The notes under the pieces are model-generated. The model was not told the DNA's origin. It was given only the letters and a program-made list of their open reading frames with translations, and did no database searches. Below are positions 1 to 5,509 of a stretch of 11,526 nucleotides of DNA, piece by piece. The translations under genes were made by a program, and so were the position numbers. Source of the DNA: Candidatus Woesearchaeota archaeon (GTDB lineage Archaea; Nanobdellota; Nanobdellia; Woesearchaeales; UBA11576); NCBI GenBank assembly GCA_016219765.1, contig JACRKM010000111.1, positions 1-11,526 of the forward strand, read 5' to 3'. Position 1 is the first letter of the stretch. Every line of letters begins with the position of its first letter.

Positions 1-75
1 GAGAAGTCCAATCTTGTTGTACACACGGCATTCTTTGTTTGGACACGCAATATCCTGTTTTTGAGCCACTCGCAT
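1..75 (-). CDS. N-terminus of a zinc-ribbon protein, possibly a transposase (partial)
   Basis: Only the first 25 codons are present; the gene runs off the left edge. The start is well supported: ATG at 75-73 is preceded by a GAGGTG Shine-Dalgarno (82-87) with a 6-nt spacer. The peptide contains CPNKEC (C11 and C16), followed by an aromatic residue and K-I-G-L-L. This Cys-Pro-Asn-x-x-Cys-x(2)-Tyr pattern resembles the N-terminal zinc ribbon of IS1/IS1595-like and related transposases, where a second Cys pair follows further on. The second half of the ribbon and the rest of the protein lie outside the window, so the transposase reading is a guess from 25 residues. It lies downstream of the JAMM gene on the same strand, after a 127-nt gap with its own TATA-like box. 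A plus-strand open frame over the same bases (1-159) has no visible start and is treated as a shadow. Confidence 0.55.
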   Translation of the reverse strand, partial: MRVAQKQDIACPNKECRVYNKIGLL

Positions 76-81
76 GAAAAA

Positions 82-87
82 CACCTC
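82..87 (-). promoter_or_regulatory. Strong Shine-Dalgarno GAGGTG fixing the start of the left-edge gene
   Basis: On the minus strand GAGGTG lies 6 nt before the ATG at 75. It matches the archaeal anti-SD core and is the main reason for reading this edge on the minus strand. Confidence 0.6.
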
Positions 88-149
88 AAGCTCCCGTCAG
101 AAGAACAAGATAATAAAGTTAACTATTATGGGTCAATTCGCACGTGGCC

Positions 150-160
150 ATATATATAAT
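150..160 (-). promoter_or_regulatory. TATA-like box upstream of the left-edge gene
   Basis: The minus strand reads TTATATATA here, centred near 155. A transcript starting about 26 nt downstream (around 128) would have a leader of about 50 nt holding the GAGGTG site. Confidence 0.4.
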
Positions 161-202
161 TTACTATCAGAAGGTAGTTAATGTCCTGCTTTCATTCGTT
201 TT

Positions 203-643
203 TCATTCGATTTTGAACGAAATCTTGCGTCCTTTGCTATCATACGCCATAACGTGGTGTGGCTTGTACGGCTCCTTGATGATTAGATGTATGCCCGGAT
301 TTTTATCAAAAAAATGCAGGTCCGCATCTGATGGCCTGTTGCTTGCACCGGGGTGGCTGTGCACGCTGCCTACGCATCCTGAAAGCGTAGGCAAATGCAT
401 TTCTGGAAACGCCGAGTCCTCGCTTGCATGATAGACCTGATATAGCAGTTTGTCAATGACAAGCGTTTTGTTTTTCACGCTGCCGCCAAGGAACGCAAGA
501 AATTCTTTAGGGTGGCAATCGCGTGCGAGATCAGTTATTGAAAACAGGACTTCTTGCGTGAGCGAAATGCTGTTATAATCGAACTGCTCAAGGTCGAATA
601 GTTTGATCATGCCTTGCGCCAGCCAATGCTTGATCCATTCCAT
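203..643 (-). CDS. JAMM/MPN-domain metalloprotease (JAB family)
   Basis: A 146-residue protein containing one JAMM (MPN+) zinc-protease domain. The signature is complete: a Glu in the P-K-E-F segment (E47), then HSHP at 95-98 and S105-x-x-D108, matching H-x-H-x(7)-S-x-x-D exactly. In this family the two His and the Asp bind zinc and the Glu activates water, and members cleave isopeptide bonds of ubiquitin-like modifiers or process sulfur-carrier precursors. The substrate here is unknown. The preferred start is ATG 643, 5 nt after the stop of the DUF483-like gene, which fits translational coupling. A GTG at 676 in the same frame would add 11 residues and overlap that gene by 28 nt, with a weak AAAGGA before it; ATG 609 would give only the compact domain. 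No signal peptide is evident, so it is probably cytoplasmic. Confidence 0.85.
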   Translation of the reverse strand: MEWIKHWLAQGMIKLFDLEQFDYNSISLTQEVLFSITDLARDCHPKEFLAFLGGSVKNKTLVIDKLLYQVYHASEDSAFPEMHLPTLSGCVGSVHSHPGASNRPSDADLHFFDKNPGIHLIIKEPYKPHHVMAYDSKGRKISFKIE

Positions 644-648
644 ACAGA

Positions 649-1503
649 TCAGCCCAAAAAATCCAACAACGCGCACGTCTGTCCTTTGATCTCTCCGATC
701 ATCTCCTTTCCCGCGTGTACCTCAACGTGATTATTCGAGACCTTCTTGATTGTGTCTCCTTTTGCGAGCAGTTCGTGCGTCGGGTTTGGCGATGTCAGTA
801 AGACATTCTTGTACATGTAGTCATTTCCCCGTTTTCCGACTCCTTCAAACACGTGCACGCCGGTCTCATCATCGTACAGGACAAGCGCGCGTAGATGATT
901 GACAATCGCTTCAGAGAGTTCGTCGTTGTACTTCCCAATTGCCCTGAGCATCTGTTGTGCCTGCTCGGTGCTTGCAGCGCAGTTGAAATGACACGGGTAG
1001 TGGCCAATAATGCGCCAGTCGAAAAACTGCAGCGAGATGTTGAGAAGCGGATTGAACGTACTGCTCCCGCGTGCTGCGATGAGTGTGTGGTCGTGATGCA
1101 GTTGTTGCGCCTCGGACAGGCTGTCGGCGAAGAATCGCGTGCAGCACTGCGGGTATCCAAGGAGGGTTCCAAGACGTTGGTGATCGAAGTGTGTCTCCGC
1201 GATGCGGGCTTCTTGAGCAAGCGAGTGGTTTTTGCTGATATAGACGAGCATCATGCCCACGTATGGTGCGGGTATGGTGGCATCGGCTTCATCGTTCTGT
1301 TCCGGAGCAGTGATTGTCGATGAAAGATGTGCGAGATTTGCTTCTTTGAAGAATCTCTGCGCGAGCGCAAGCTGTTGCGGCGCCAGCTCGATCCTGCAGA
1401 CTGGCTTGATTTCTTCTAAGACAAAAAGAACTTCCTGTGCGCGAATGCGGGAGCCAAGCAGGGCGATGAGGTCATGATCATTATACGCGAGCGTGGTTGT
1501 CAT
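649..1503 (-). CDS. DUF483-like protein with CC and CxxxC motifs
   Basis: A 284-residue protein of unknown function. The recognisable part is the middle: L-G-Y-P-Q-C-C (C120, C121) and, about 50 residues on, H-Y-P-C-x-x-x-C (C171, C175) followed by A-A-S. A GYPxCC element followed by a PC-x(2-3)-C element is, as I recall it, typical of the uncharacterised archaeal DUF483 family; the name rests on motif memory, not a search. The four Cys could bind metal or form a redox pair. The N-terminal third is helical and variable; the C-terminal 80 residues look like small beta-barrel strands. ATG 1503 is taken as the start; a TTG lies immediately before it. No Shine-Dalgarno is visible and a TATA box lies about 26 nt upstream, so the message is probably leaderless. 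The JAMM protease gene follows after 5 nt. Confidence 0.65.
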   Translation of the reverse strand: MTTTLAYNDHDLIALLGSRIRAQEVLFVLEEIKPVCRIELAPQQLALAQRFFKEANLAHLSSTITAPEQNDEADATIPAPYVGMMLVYISKNHSLAQEARIAETHFDHQRLGTLLGYPQCCTRFFADSLSEAQQLHHDHTLIAARGSSTFNPLLNISLQFFDWRIIGHYPCHFNCAASTEQAQQMLRAIGKYNDELSEAIVNHLRALVLYDDETGVHVFEGVGKRGNDYMYKNVLLTSPNPTHELLAKGDTIKKVSNNHVEVHAGKEMIGEIKGQTCALLDFLG

Positions 1504-1525
1504 CAAGGTTCGGAGCGTTACGCTA

Positions 1526-1533
1526 TTATTAAA
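1526..1533 (-). promoter_or_regulatory. TATA-like box for the DUF483/JAMM operon
   Basis: TTTAATAA on the minus strand, centred about 26 nt before ATG 1503. This spacing puts the transcription start at or next to the start codon and predicts a leaderless mRNA. Confidence 0.5.
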
Positions 1534-1664
1534 TCTTGAGAAGAACGTTTAATACCTATTTAAATGAATCATCAAGAATTTGCAGCGCGAATATATTTGC
1601 GCATTGCTAATTTTTATTGGTTTGTGAATCCAAATCTTTGGAAAATCACACGGGTCGCCGCAAG

Positions 1665-1673
1665 CTTTAAAAG
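1665..1673 (+). promoter_or_regulatory. TATA-like box for the glycosyltransferase gene
   Basis: CTTTAAAAG preceded by a purine-rich stretch that could serve as BRE. A start near 1696 would leave a leader of about 28 nt that contains GAGGT (1714-1718) before ATG 1724. Confidence 0.5.
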
Positions 1674-1723
1674 TGATTCTTCGTTCATTCTTCAATGACG
1701 CGTGATACGCAAAGAGGTCTGTT

Positions 1724-2992
1724 ATGATTACCGTAGGCGAAGTGCTGTTATACTCAGTATCCTACTTTGGTCTTTTTACGTCGGTTTTTTTTCTGTGGAC
1801 AATGCTGGCGAACTGCCGGCAGTGGAAAAATCCTACTCCGCCAAAGGTCCTGCCGAAAGTGAGCGTGATCGTTCCAGCGTGTAATGAGGAGCGGACGCTT
1901 GCAAAGACCGTTGATTCTCTGCTTGGGCTTGATTACCCAAAAGAGAAATTTGAGATAATCATCGTTGATGACGGCAGCGTTGATAACACGCTCAAGGTTG
2001 CAAGGAAATTTGAGAAGCGGGGCGTTATCGTACTCACGAAGCCCAATGGCGGCAAGGGAACTGCACTTAATCTTGGATTAAAGCGCGCAACCGGTGAATT
2101 TGTTGGTTGTCTTGACGCTGATTCTGTCGTGGATGCGGATGCACTGAAGAAAATGCTTGGCTATTTCGCAAACAAAGAGGTCATGGCCGTCACGCCATCC
2201 TTGAAGTGCACCAAGCCCCGCACGGTGTGGCAGAGGATCCAGGTGATTGAGTTCCTTCTTGGTGTTTATTTGCGTAAGGTATTCGCGTTCTTGGGGGCTA
2301 TTCACGTCACGCCAGGACCATTCACGATCTTTCGTAAATCTTTCTTTGACAAGTATGGTGGTTATGACATTTCGACTGTAACTGAGGATATTGAGATTAG
2401 TCTGCGCATGCAAGCGAACCATTACGTGATTGAGAATGCTGCCGATGCGAACGTGTACGCGATTCCGAAGCCAACGTTCAAAACATTATATCACCAACGC
2501 ATCCGTTGGTATCGCGGTTTTTTGGATAATGTGCATAAATACAGGGTTCTTTTTTCGAAGAAGTATGGCAATCTGGGTTTGTTCATCTTGCCGAGCGCGT
2601 TTATTTCCGTGTTTTTTGCGATCGCGGTTGTTGCCTACACGTTGTTTCGGCTTGTCGATATCAATGTGCAGCGATTCATTAATTTGTATAGCGTGAACTT
2701 TGATGTTCGCAAACTTATTTACTTGCGCACTGACCCGTTTTATATTGACGCGAGTAGTTTGATGTTTATTGGAATCGTGGCCCTGTTCCTAAGCATTGTC
2801 ATCATTTATTTGGCGAAGATTATTTCAAACGAGCAGGAGCATATAAAATGGTATTACCTGCTCTTCATACTTTTATATTTACCATTGTTTGCATTCTGGT
2901 GGGTCGTGGCCATCTTTTACAAGACGCGCAAGGGTAATGTCGTGTGGACTGGCCGCAAGCGGGATGAAAAAGAGGAAAAGTATTTATCCTAG
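1724..2992 (+). CDS. Membrane family 2 glycosyltransferase, processive type
   Basis: A 422-residue integral membrane glycosyltransferase. One N-terminal membrane segment (about 5-28) is followed by a cytoplasmic GT-A domain (about 45-270) and three C-terminal membrane segments (about 285-310, 345-366, 376-400). All hallmarks of the BcsA/HasA/NodC-like branch of GT2 are visible: V-D-D-G-S at 81-85, GGKG at 109-112, the metal-binding D131-A-D133, T-E-D at 220-222 (catalytic base region) and Q-R-I-R-W at 258-262, which binds the acceptor or nascent chain in processive synthases. It probably uses a nucleotide-activated sugar to build or extend a surface glycan; the sugar cannot be read from sequence. 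ATG 1724 follows a GAGGT site; an overlapping frame starting at 1702 is a shadow. The thioredoxin-like gene follows 42 nt downstream and is probably co-transcribed. Confidence 0.9.
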   Translation: MITVGEVLLYSVSYFGLFTSVFFLWTMLANCRQWKNPTPPKVLPKVSVIVPACNEERTLAKTVDSLLGLDYPKEKFEIIIVDDGSVDNTLKVARKFEKRGVIVLTKPNGGKGTALNLGLKRATGEFVGCLDADSVVDADALKKMLGYFANKEVMAVTPSLKCTKPRTVWQRIQVIEFLLGVYLRKVFAFLGAIHVTPGPFTIFRKSFFDKYGGYDISTVTEDIEISLRMQANHYVIENAADANVYAIPKPTFKTLYHQRIRWYRGFLDNVHKYRVLFSKKYGNLGLFILPSAFISVFFAIAVVAYTLFRLVDINVQRFINLYSVNFDVRKLIYLRTDPFYIDASSLMFIGIVALFLSIVIIYLAKIISNEQEHIKWYYLLFILLYLPLFAFWWVVAIFYKTRKGNVVWTGRKRDEKEEKYLS

Positions 2993-3034
2993 TGTTTGGC
3001 GGCTGTTCTCTGAATTTTTGTTTGAGGTTTTGAT

Positions 3035-3775
3035 ATGGATAAGCGCCAGCAGATCAATAAGGCCCAATATCTTGCAGTTTTTGCGATAACAACACTCGTA
3101 TTTGTTGTAGGAATTTTGCTTGGGAATTTCTTTGCGGACAAGAAATTAAGCCACATAGATCGGTTGGGTCAGGAGCTAAAGACCGACACTGCCGCGATTG
3201 AGATAGAATATGACATCTTGGCTTCTGATCCATGTAAAGCAGTGAACACTACGCCGCTTGCAAACGATCTCTACACGCTTGCAGAGAAGCTAGACTATAT
3301 GGAGAACGCTCTTGGCGAAGACAACCAGGACGTGCGTGATCTGAAGAATTATTACTCAATTCTTGAATTACGCAACTGGCTTTTGTTAAAGAAGACTAAT
3401 CGGGAATGCGCTGATAAGAAAACATTGATCCTTTACTTTTATTCTGGCAAGGACTCGTGCAAGACCTGTGAAGAGCAGGGGTTTATCCTGACGTGGGTTC
3501 GGAAGAATTACCCTGACGTGTACGTTTACTCGTTCGATTATAACATCGAGAATGCTGCTGTCAAGACGATTAAAGACTTATATGGAATCACGGCCACTCC
3601 CTCGCTTGTCATTGGCGATCTAACCTTTGATCGATTCATGAGCAAAAATGAGATTGTTGGTGCTGTTGCGGATGTGGAAAAAGAGAGATCAAAAGTGACA
3701 GAAAATTCTATGACAGAAGATTCTAATGCGGCGGCTGATCCGCCTCAGGGAAGTGGATATTACCGCGCACCGTAG
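3035..3775 (+). CDS. Membrane-anchored thioredoxin-fold protein
   Basis: A 246-residue protein with a short cytoplasmic N-terminus, one hydrophobic segment (about 11-32) and a domain probably facing outside. Residues 128-215 form a thioredoxin-like domain: a beta strand L-I-L-Y-F-Y-S, an active-site C142-K-T-C145, and T188-P189, the cis-proline loop expected in the fold. The region between membrane and domain (35-125) is helical and carries two more Cys (C67, C125) that could form a structural disulfide. The acidic, Ser/Pro-rich tail (about 220-246) looks disordered. It probably carries out thiol-disulfide exchange at the cell surface. GAGGT lies 8 nt before ATG 3035. It follows the glycosyltransferase gene on the same strand. 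DsbA-type, thioredoxin-type or a structural fold without redox activity cannot be separated here. Confidence 0.8.
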   Translation: MDKRQQINKAQYLAVFAITTLVFVVGILLGNFFADKKLSHIDRLGQELKTDTAAIEIEYDILASDPCKAVNTTPLANDLYTLAEKLDYMENALGEDNQDVRDLKNYYSILELRNWLLLKKTNRECADKKTLILYFYSGKDSCKTCEEQGFILTWVRKNYPDVYVYSFDYNIENAAVKTIKDLYGITATPSLVIGDLTFDRFMSKNEIVGAVADVEKERSKVTENSMTEDSNAAADPPQGSGYYRAP

Positions 3776-3808
3776 CTCTTTCTATCTTAAGGTGCCTTAA
3801 GCACAACG

Positions 3809-3816
3809 TATAAATA
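3809..3816 (+). promoter_or_regulatory. TATA box for nucS
   Basis: TATAAATA centred near 3812. Transcription would start near 3838, leaving a leader of about 18 nt before ATG 3856 that contains AAAGGA (3840-3845). This disfavours the in-frame GTG at 3835 as the start. Confidence 0.55.
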
Positions 3817-3855
3817 CTTCTTTCCTCCTCAGCGGTGTGGAAAGGACGCGTTATC

Positions 3856-4587
3856 ATGCAATCATTTCTTTCGCAGATAGAAAGCGCGCTTGCAAAAAAC
3901 GAGACGATTGTGATCGGTTGCTCGTGCGAGATCACGTATAGCGGGCGCGCCGAAGCATTCTTGCAACTGGGTGACCGGCTGATCATCATCAAGTCTGACA
4001 AGGCGCTTTTGGTGCACCAGCCAACAGGCAATGCGCCTATCAATTACATGAAGCCCGACTCGTCGCACAGCATTATACAGCAGGATAGTGCTGTGTGGAT
4101 CAAATCAAAGAATCTGCCACTCAAAGAATACCTCGATGTGTGCATTCACGCTATTCACTTTGTCTCGTCGCATCCACTTAAGGATGGGCAGAAACTCGAA
4201 CTCGTCGGCTCAGAGAAGGATATGTCTGAGATGATCTATAAGAATCCGTCGCTGATCGACCCGGATTTCAAGTCTGTCAGTATGGAGGAGCAGACGAAGT
4301 ACGGCTTCATAGATGTATTCGGCACTGACAGGAATGGCAATATCGTGATTGTCGAATGCAAGCGCTACTGCGCTGACCTTGGTGCGGTGACGCAGTTGCG
4401 CCGGTACGTGGAGCGCATCAAGGAGATCAAGAACACAGATAAAGTGCGCGGCATCATTGCAGCACCAAAAATCACGCCGAATGCTGACAAGATGCTCAAA
4501 GACTGGGGTTTTGAGTTTCGGGCGGTGAGTCCGCCGAAATATCTGGAGCGTTACCGGAAGGATCAAAAACGGTTGGACGGGTTCTGA
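3856..4587 (+). CDS. nucS: Endonuclease NucS (EndoMS), mismatch-specific
   Basis: A 243-residue member of the NucS/EndoMS family, which cuts both strands at mismatched bases and acts in non-canonical mismatch repair in archaea and Actinobacteria. The N-terminal half (1-115) is the beta-rich DNA-binding and dimer domain, with the conserved Y-S-G-R-A-E segment (R31) and W81. The C-terminal half is the RecB-like nuclease domain: G-F-I-D153-V, then V-E167-C-K169-R (the D...ExK core) and Q180 in A-V-T-Q-L-R-R-Y. The last seven residues, Q-K-R-L-D-G-F, match Q-x-x-L-x-x-F, a minimal PIP box for binding the PCNA clamp, consistent with known NucS-PCNA interaction. Length is normal for the family. ATG 3856 is preferred over GTG 3835 because of the TATA position. 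The gene stands alone. Confidence 0.93.
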   Translation: MQSFLSQIESALAKNETIVIGCSCEITYSGRAEAFLQLGDRLIIIKSDKALLVHQPTGNAPINYMKPDSSHSIIQQDSAVWIKSKNLPLKEYLDVCIHAIHFVSSHPLKDGQKLELVGSEKDMSEMIYKNPSLIDPDFKSVSMEEQTKYGFIDVFGTDRNGNIVIVECKRYCADLGAVTQLRRYVERIKEIKNTDKVRGIIAAPKITPNADKMLKDWGFEFRAVSPPKYLERYRKDQKRLDGF

Positions 4588-4615
4588 TTATAATATTCTG
4601 ATTAATATTCTGATT
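4582..4615. repeat. Short tandem repeat, 12-nt period, at the nucS stop codon
   Basis: The unit TAATATTCTGAT occurs twice in tandem (4591-4602, 4603-4614), with a partial unit before it. The nucS TGA stop (4585-4587) sits in that partial unit. It looks like slippage between two convergent genes and has no clear hairpin. Confidence 0.7.
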
Positions 4616-4631
4616 CTAATATGGTAGAGAA

Positions 4632-4952
4632 TTACGCGCGTTTCTTCCTTTTCGCTCTCAGGTGCTTCTTTTCTACGTGGCCTCTGCCAAAGAAGTAGTA
4701 AAGGACTGCGCCGATGATGTTGAGAAACACGATCACGATTACCCAGATGAGGCGCTCATCGCGTGATATCCGGTCATTGCGGATGCAATTGATGAGCATC
4801 CAGATCCAGAAGACGAAGAGCAGGACTACCCAGAAGAATAGGAAGAGCATTATCAAGACGCCGAGCGCCATGAGACCCATAAATCCTAAGACGAGCAGCG
4901 GAAGAAACAATAATCCTATGATGGTGCCGATGATGAGTGCAAGTTTGCCCAT
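4632..4952 (-). CDS. Small membrane protein with PLDc_N-type domain
   Basis: A 106-residue, very hydrophobic protein with membrane segments at about 4-24, 28-56 and 68-88 and a strongly basic tail (K-R-K-K-R-A at the end). The pattern W-x-W-M-L-I-N-C-I-R-N-D, a short polar turn with D-E-R, then a hydrophobic segment ending G-A-V-L-Y-Y-F-F-G-R is typical of the PLDc_N domain. That domain precedes the catalytic part of cardiolipin synthases but also exists alone as a small membrane protein of unknown role; no HKD phospholipase motif is present. An AAGGAG site lies 9 nt before ATG 4952, and a TATA-like box is centred 26-27 nt before the same ATG. It is convergent with nucS. Confidence 0.7.
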   Translation of the reverse strand: MGKLALIIGTIIGLLFLPLLVLGFMGLMALGVLIMLFLFFWVVLLFVFWIWMLINCIRNDRISRDERLIWVIVIVFLNIIGAVLYYFFGRGHVEKKHLRAKRKKRA

Positions 4953-4974
4953 GGGGTTTTTCTCCTTCTTATTT

Positions 4975-4982
4975 ATTTAAAT
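4975..4982 (-). promoter_or_regulatory. TATA-like box for the PLDc_N gene
   Basis: ATTTAAAT is centred about 26 nt before ATG 4952. If used, the transcript would begin at the ATG and exclude the good AAGGAG site at 4962-4967. Either the start site is farther upstream or one of the two signals is accidental. Confidence 0.4.
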
Positions 4983-4994
4983 CTTTGTGTAGTT

Positions 4995-5007
4995 ACGGGC
5001 GTGATGG
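4995..5007 (-). repeat. Copy of the tRNA-Arg 3' end
   Basis: Thirteen bases identical to 5088-5100, which cover the downstream base, discriminator, 3' acceptor strand and the first T-stem bases of tRNA-Arg, in the same orientation. The following bases (GACCCAAAC) could be a degenerate T-arm remnant. It lies 93 nt from the real tRNA end. Confidence 0.75.
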
Positions 5008-5016
5008 TGACCCAAA

Positions 5017-5072
5017 CTCAGAACCTTTGGTTCCGAGACCTCCGATGCCGATGCTCGCACTGCTCGCATCGG
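5017..5072. repeat. Two hairpins between tRNA-Arg and its 3'-end copy
   Basis: The first hairpin (5017-5037) has 9-nt arms and a 3-nt loop, with one A-C mismatch on the plus strand that becomes a G-U wobble in a minus-strand transcript. The second has arms CCGATGC (5042-5048) and GCATCGG (5066-5072) around a 17-nt loop. No gene is visible here. Confidence 0.7.
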
Positions 5073-5076
5073 TAAT

Positions 5077-5088
5077 GAAAACAAAAAA
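5077..5088 (-). terminator. T-rich terminator after tRNA-Arg
   Basis: Immediately 3' of the tRNA the minus strand reads G, T6, G, T4, the oligo-T type of archaeal termination signal. Confidence 0.5.
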
Positions 5089-5163
5089 CGGGCGTGATGG
5101 GATTTGAACCCACAACCTAGTCATTAGGAGTGACTCGCGCTATCCAGGTTGCGCTACACGCCC
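5089..5163 (-). tRNA. tRNA-Arg (anticodon CCT)
   Basis: A complete 75-nt cloverleaf on the minus strand. The acceptor stem GGGCGTG/CACGCCC pairs perfectly, U8-A9 follow, the D stem is GCGC/GCGC, and the anticodon stem AGTCA/TGACT encloses loop CTCCTAA, giving anticodon CCT (reads AGG, Arg). The variable loop has 5 nt and the T arm has loop TTCAAAT. The discriminator is G and CCA is not encoded. No intron is present. Copies of its 5' end occur at 5271-5299 and 5431-5442 and of its 3' end at 4995-5007. Confidence 0.95.
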
Positions 5164-5179
5164 TTTGTTTTTGCTTTTG

Positions 5180-5189
5180 TATATTTTTG
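5180..5189 (-). promoter_or_regulatory. TATA box for tRNA-Arg
   Basis: AAAATATAC on the minus strand, centred about 21 nt before the tRNA 5' end, inside the A-rich stretch that joins the hairpin unit to the tRNA. Confidence 0.5.
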
Positions 5190-5207
5190 CTTGATTTTTT
5201 TTTCTTC

Positions 5208-5260
5208 GATGGGCTTTATGCCCATCTTAATGTGGGTTGATAAGGGAAGTATTCCCTTAT
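5208..5260. repeat. Hairpin pair, unit 1, upstream of tRNA-Arg
   Basis: A 7-bp hairpin GATGGGC/GCCCATC (5208-5226), a spacer containing TGTGGGTTG, then a perfect 9-bp stem with a 3-nt loop (5240-5260, ATAAGGGAA/TTCCCTTAT, loop GTA). The part from 5226 to 5260 recurs at 5396-5430 with 5 differences in 35. Confidence 0.85.
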
Positions 5261-5270
5261 AGTTGGGTCT

Positions 5271-5299
5271 GCGCTATCCAGGTTGCGCTACACGCCCTT
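5271..5299 (-). repeat. 29-nt copy of the tRNA-Arg 5' end
   Basis: Exactly repeats 5137-5165, which is tRNA nucleotides 1-27 plus two bases of 5' flank, in the same orientation and 134 nt away. It ends after the D stem, so it lacks the anticodon and cannot be a tRNA by itself. A further T-run similarity continues into the flank with a 1-nt gap. No TATA box precedes it. Confidence 0.9.
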
Positions 5300-5373
5300 G
5301 TTTTTTTGTTGTTGAGATTGATGAGTGTGGTTTTGATTTCTTCGGCAGCCTTCATTCCTGCATCAGCAGTCGT

Positions 5374-5430
5374 TAGACTTCCGCAGGAAGTCTACCTTAG
5401 TGTGGGTTGATAAGGGAGGCACTTCCTTAT
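5374..5430. repeat. Hairpin pair, unit 2
   Basis: A perfect 9-bp stem with loop GCA (5374-5394, TAGACTTCC/GGAAGTCTA), a spacer CCTTAGTGTGGGTTG, and a second hairpin (5410-5430) with 9 pairs, one of them G-T, and loop GCA. The second hairpin and spacer are a diverged copy of unit 1. Confidence 0.85.
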
Positions 5431-5442
5431 CGCTACACGCCC
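5431..5442 (-). repeat. 12-nt copy of the tRNA-Arg 5' end
   Basis: CGCTACACGCCC equals 5152-5163, the first 12 nt of the tRNA, in the same orientation, directly next to hairpin unit 2. Confidence 0.75.
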
Positions 5443-5479
5443 ACAGTCGTAACACTGGCTTTTATGGGTCTCAGAAGGC

Positions 5480-5486
5480 TTTATAA
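5480..5486 (+). promoter_or_regulatory. TATA box for truD
   Basis: TTTATAA centred 27 nt before ATG 5510. There is no properly spaced Shine-Dalgarno, so a leaderless transcript is likely. Confidence 0.55.
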
Positions 5487-5509
5487 CTCTTTTCGTTTTT
5501 CAGCAAGGT

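Noticed and set aside
1..159. C-terminal end of a plus-strand gene (52 codons open from the edge)
   Set aside because: The minus strand over the same bases has a strong Shine-Dalgarno, a start codon and a CPNxxC zinc-ribbon motif, which is far better support.
895..1323. 142-codon plus-strand frame inside the DUF483-like gene
   Set aside because: It is antisense to a gene with recognisable Cys motifs, has no promoter or Shine-Dalgarno and codes for a low-complexity, Cys/Arg-rich product.
5271..5299. Split or trans-spliced tRNA 5' half
   Set aside because: The copy ends after the D stem, before the anticodon arm, and the complete tRNA-Arg is present next door. No matching 3' half or TATA box is seen, so a duplicated fragment explains it better.
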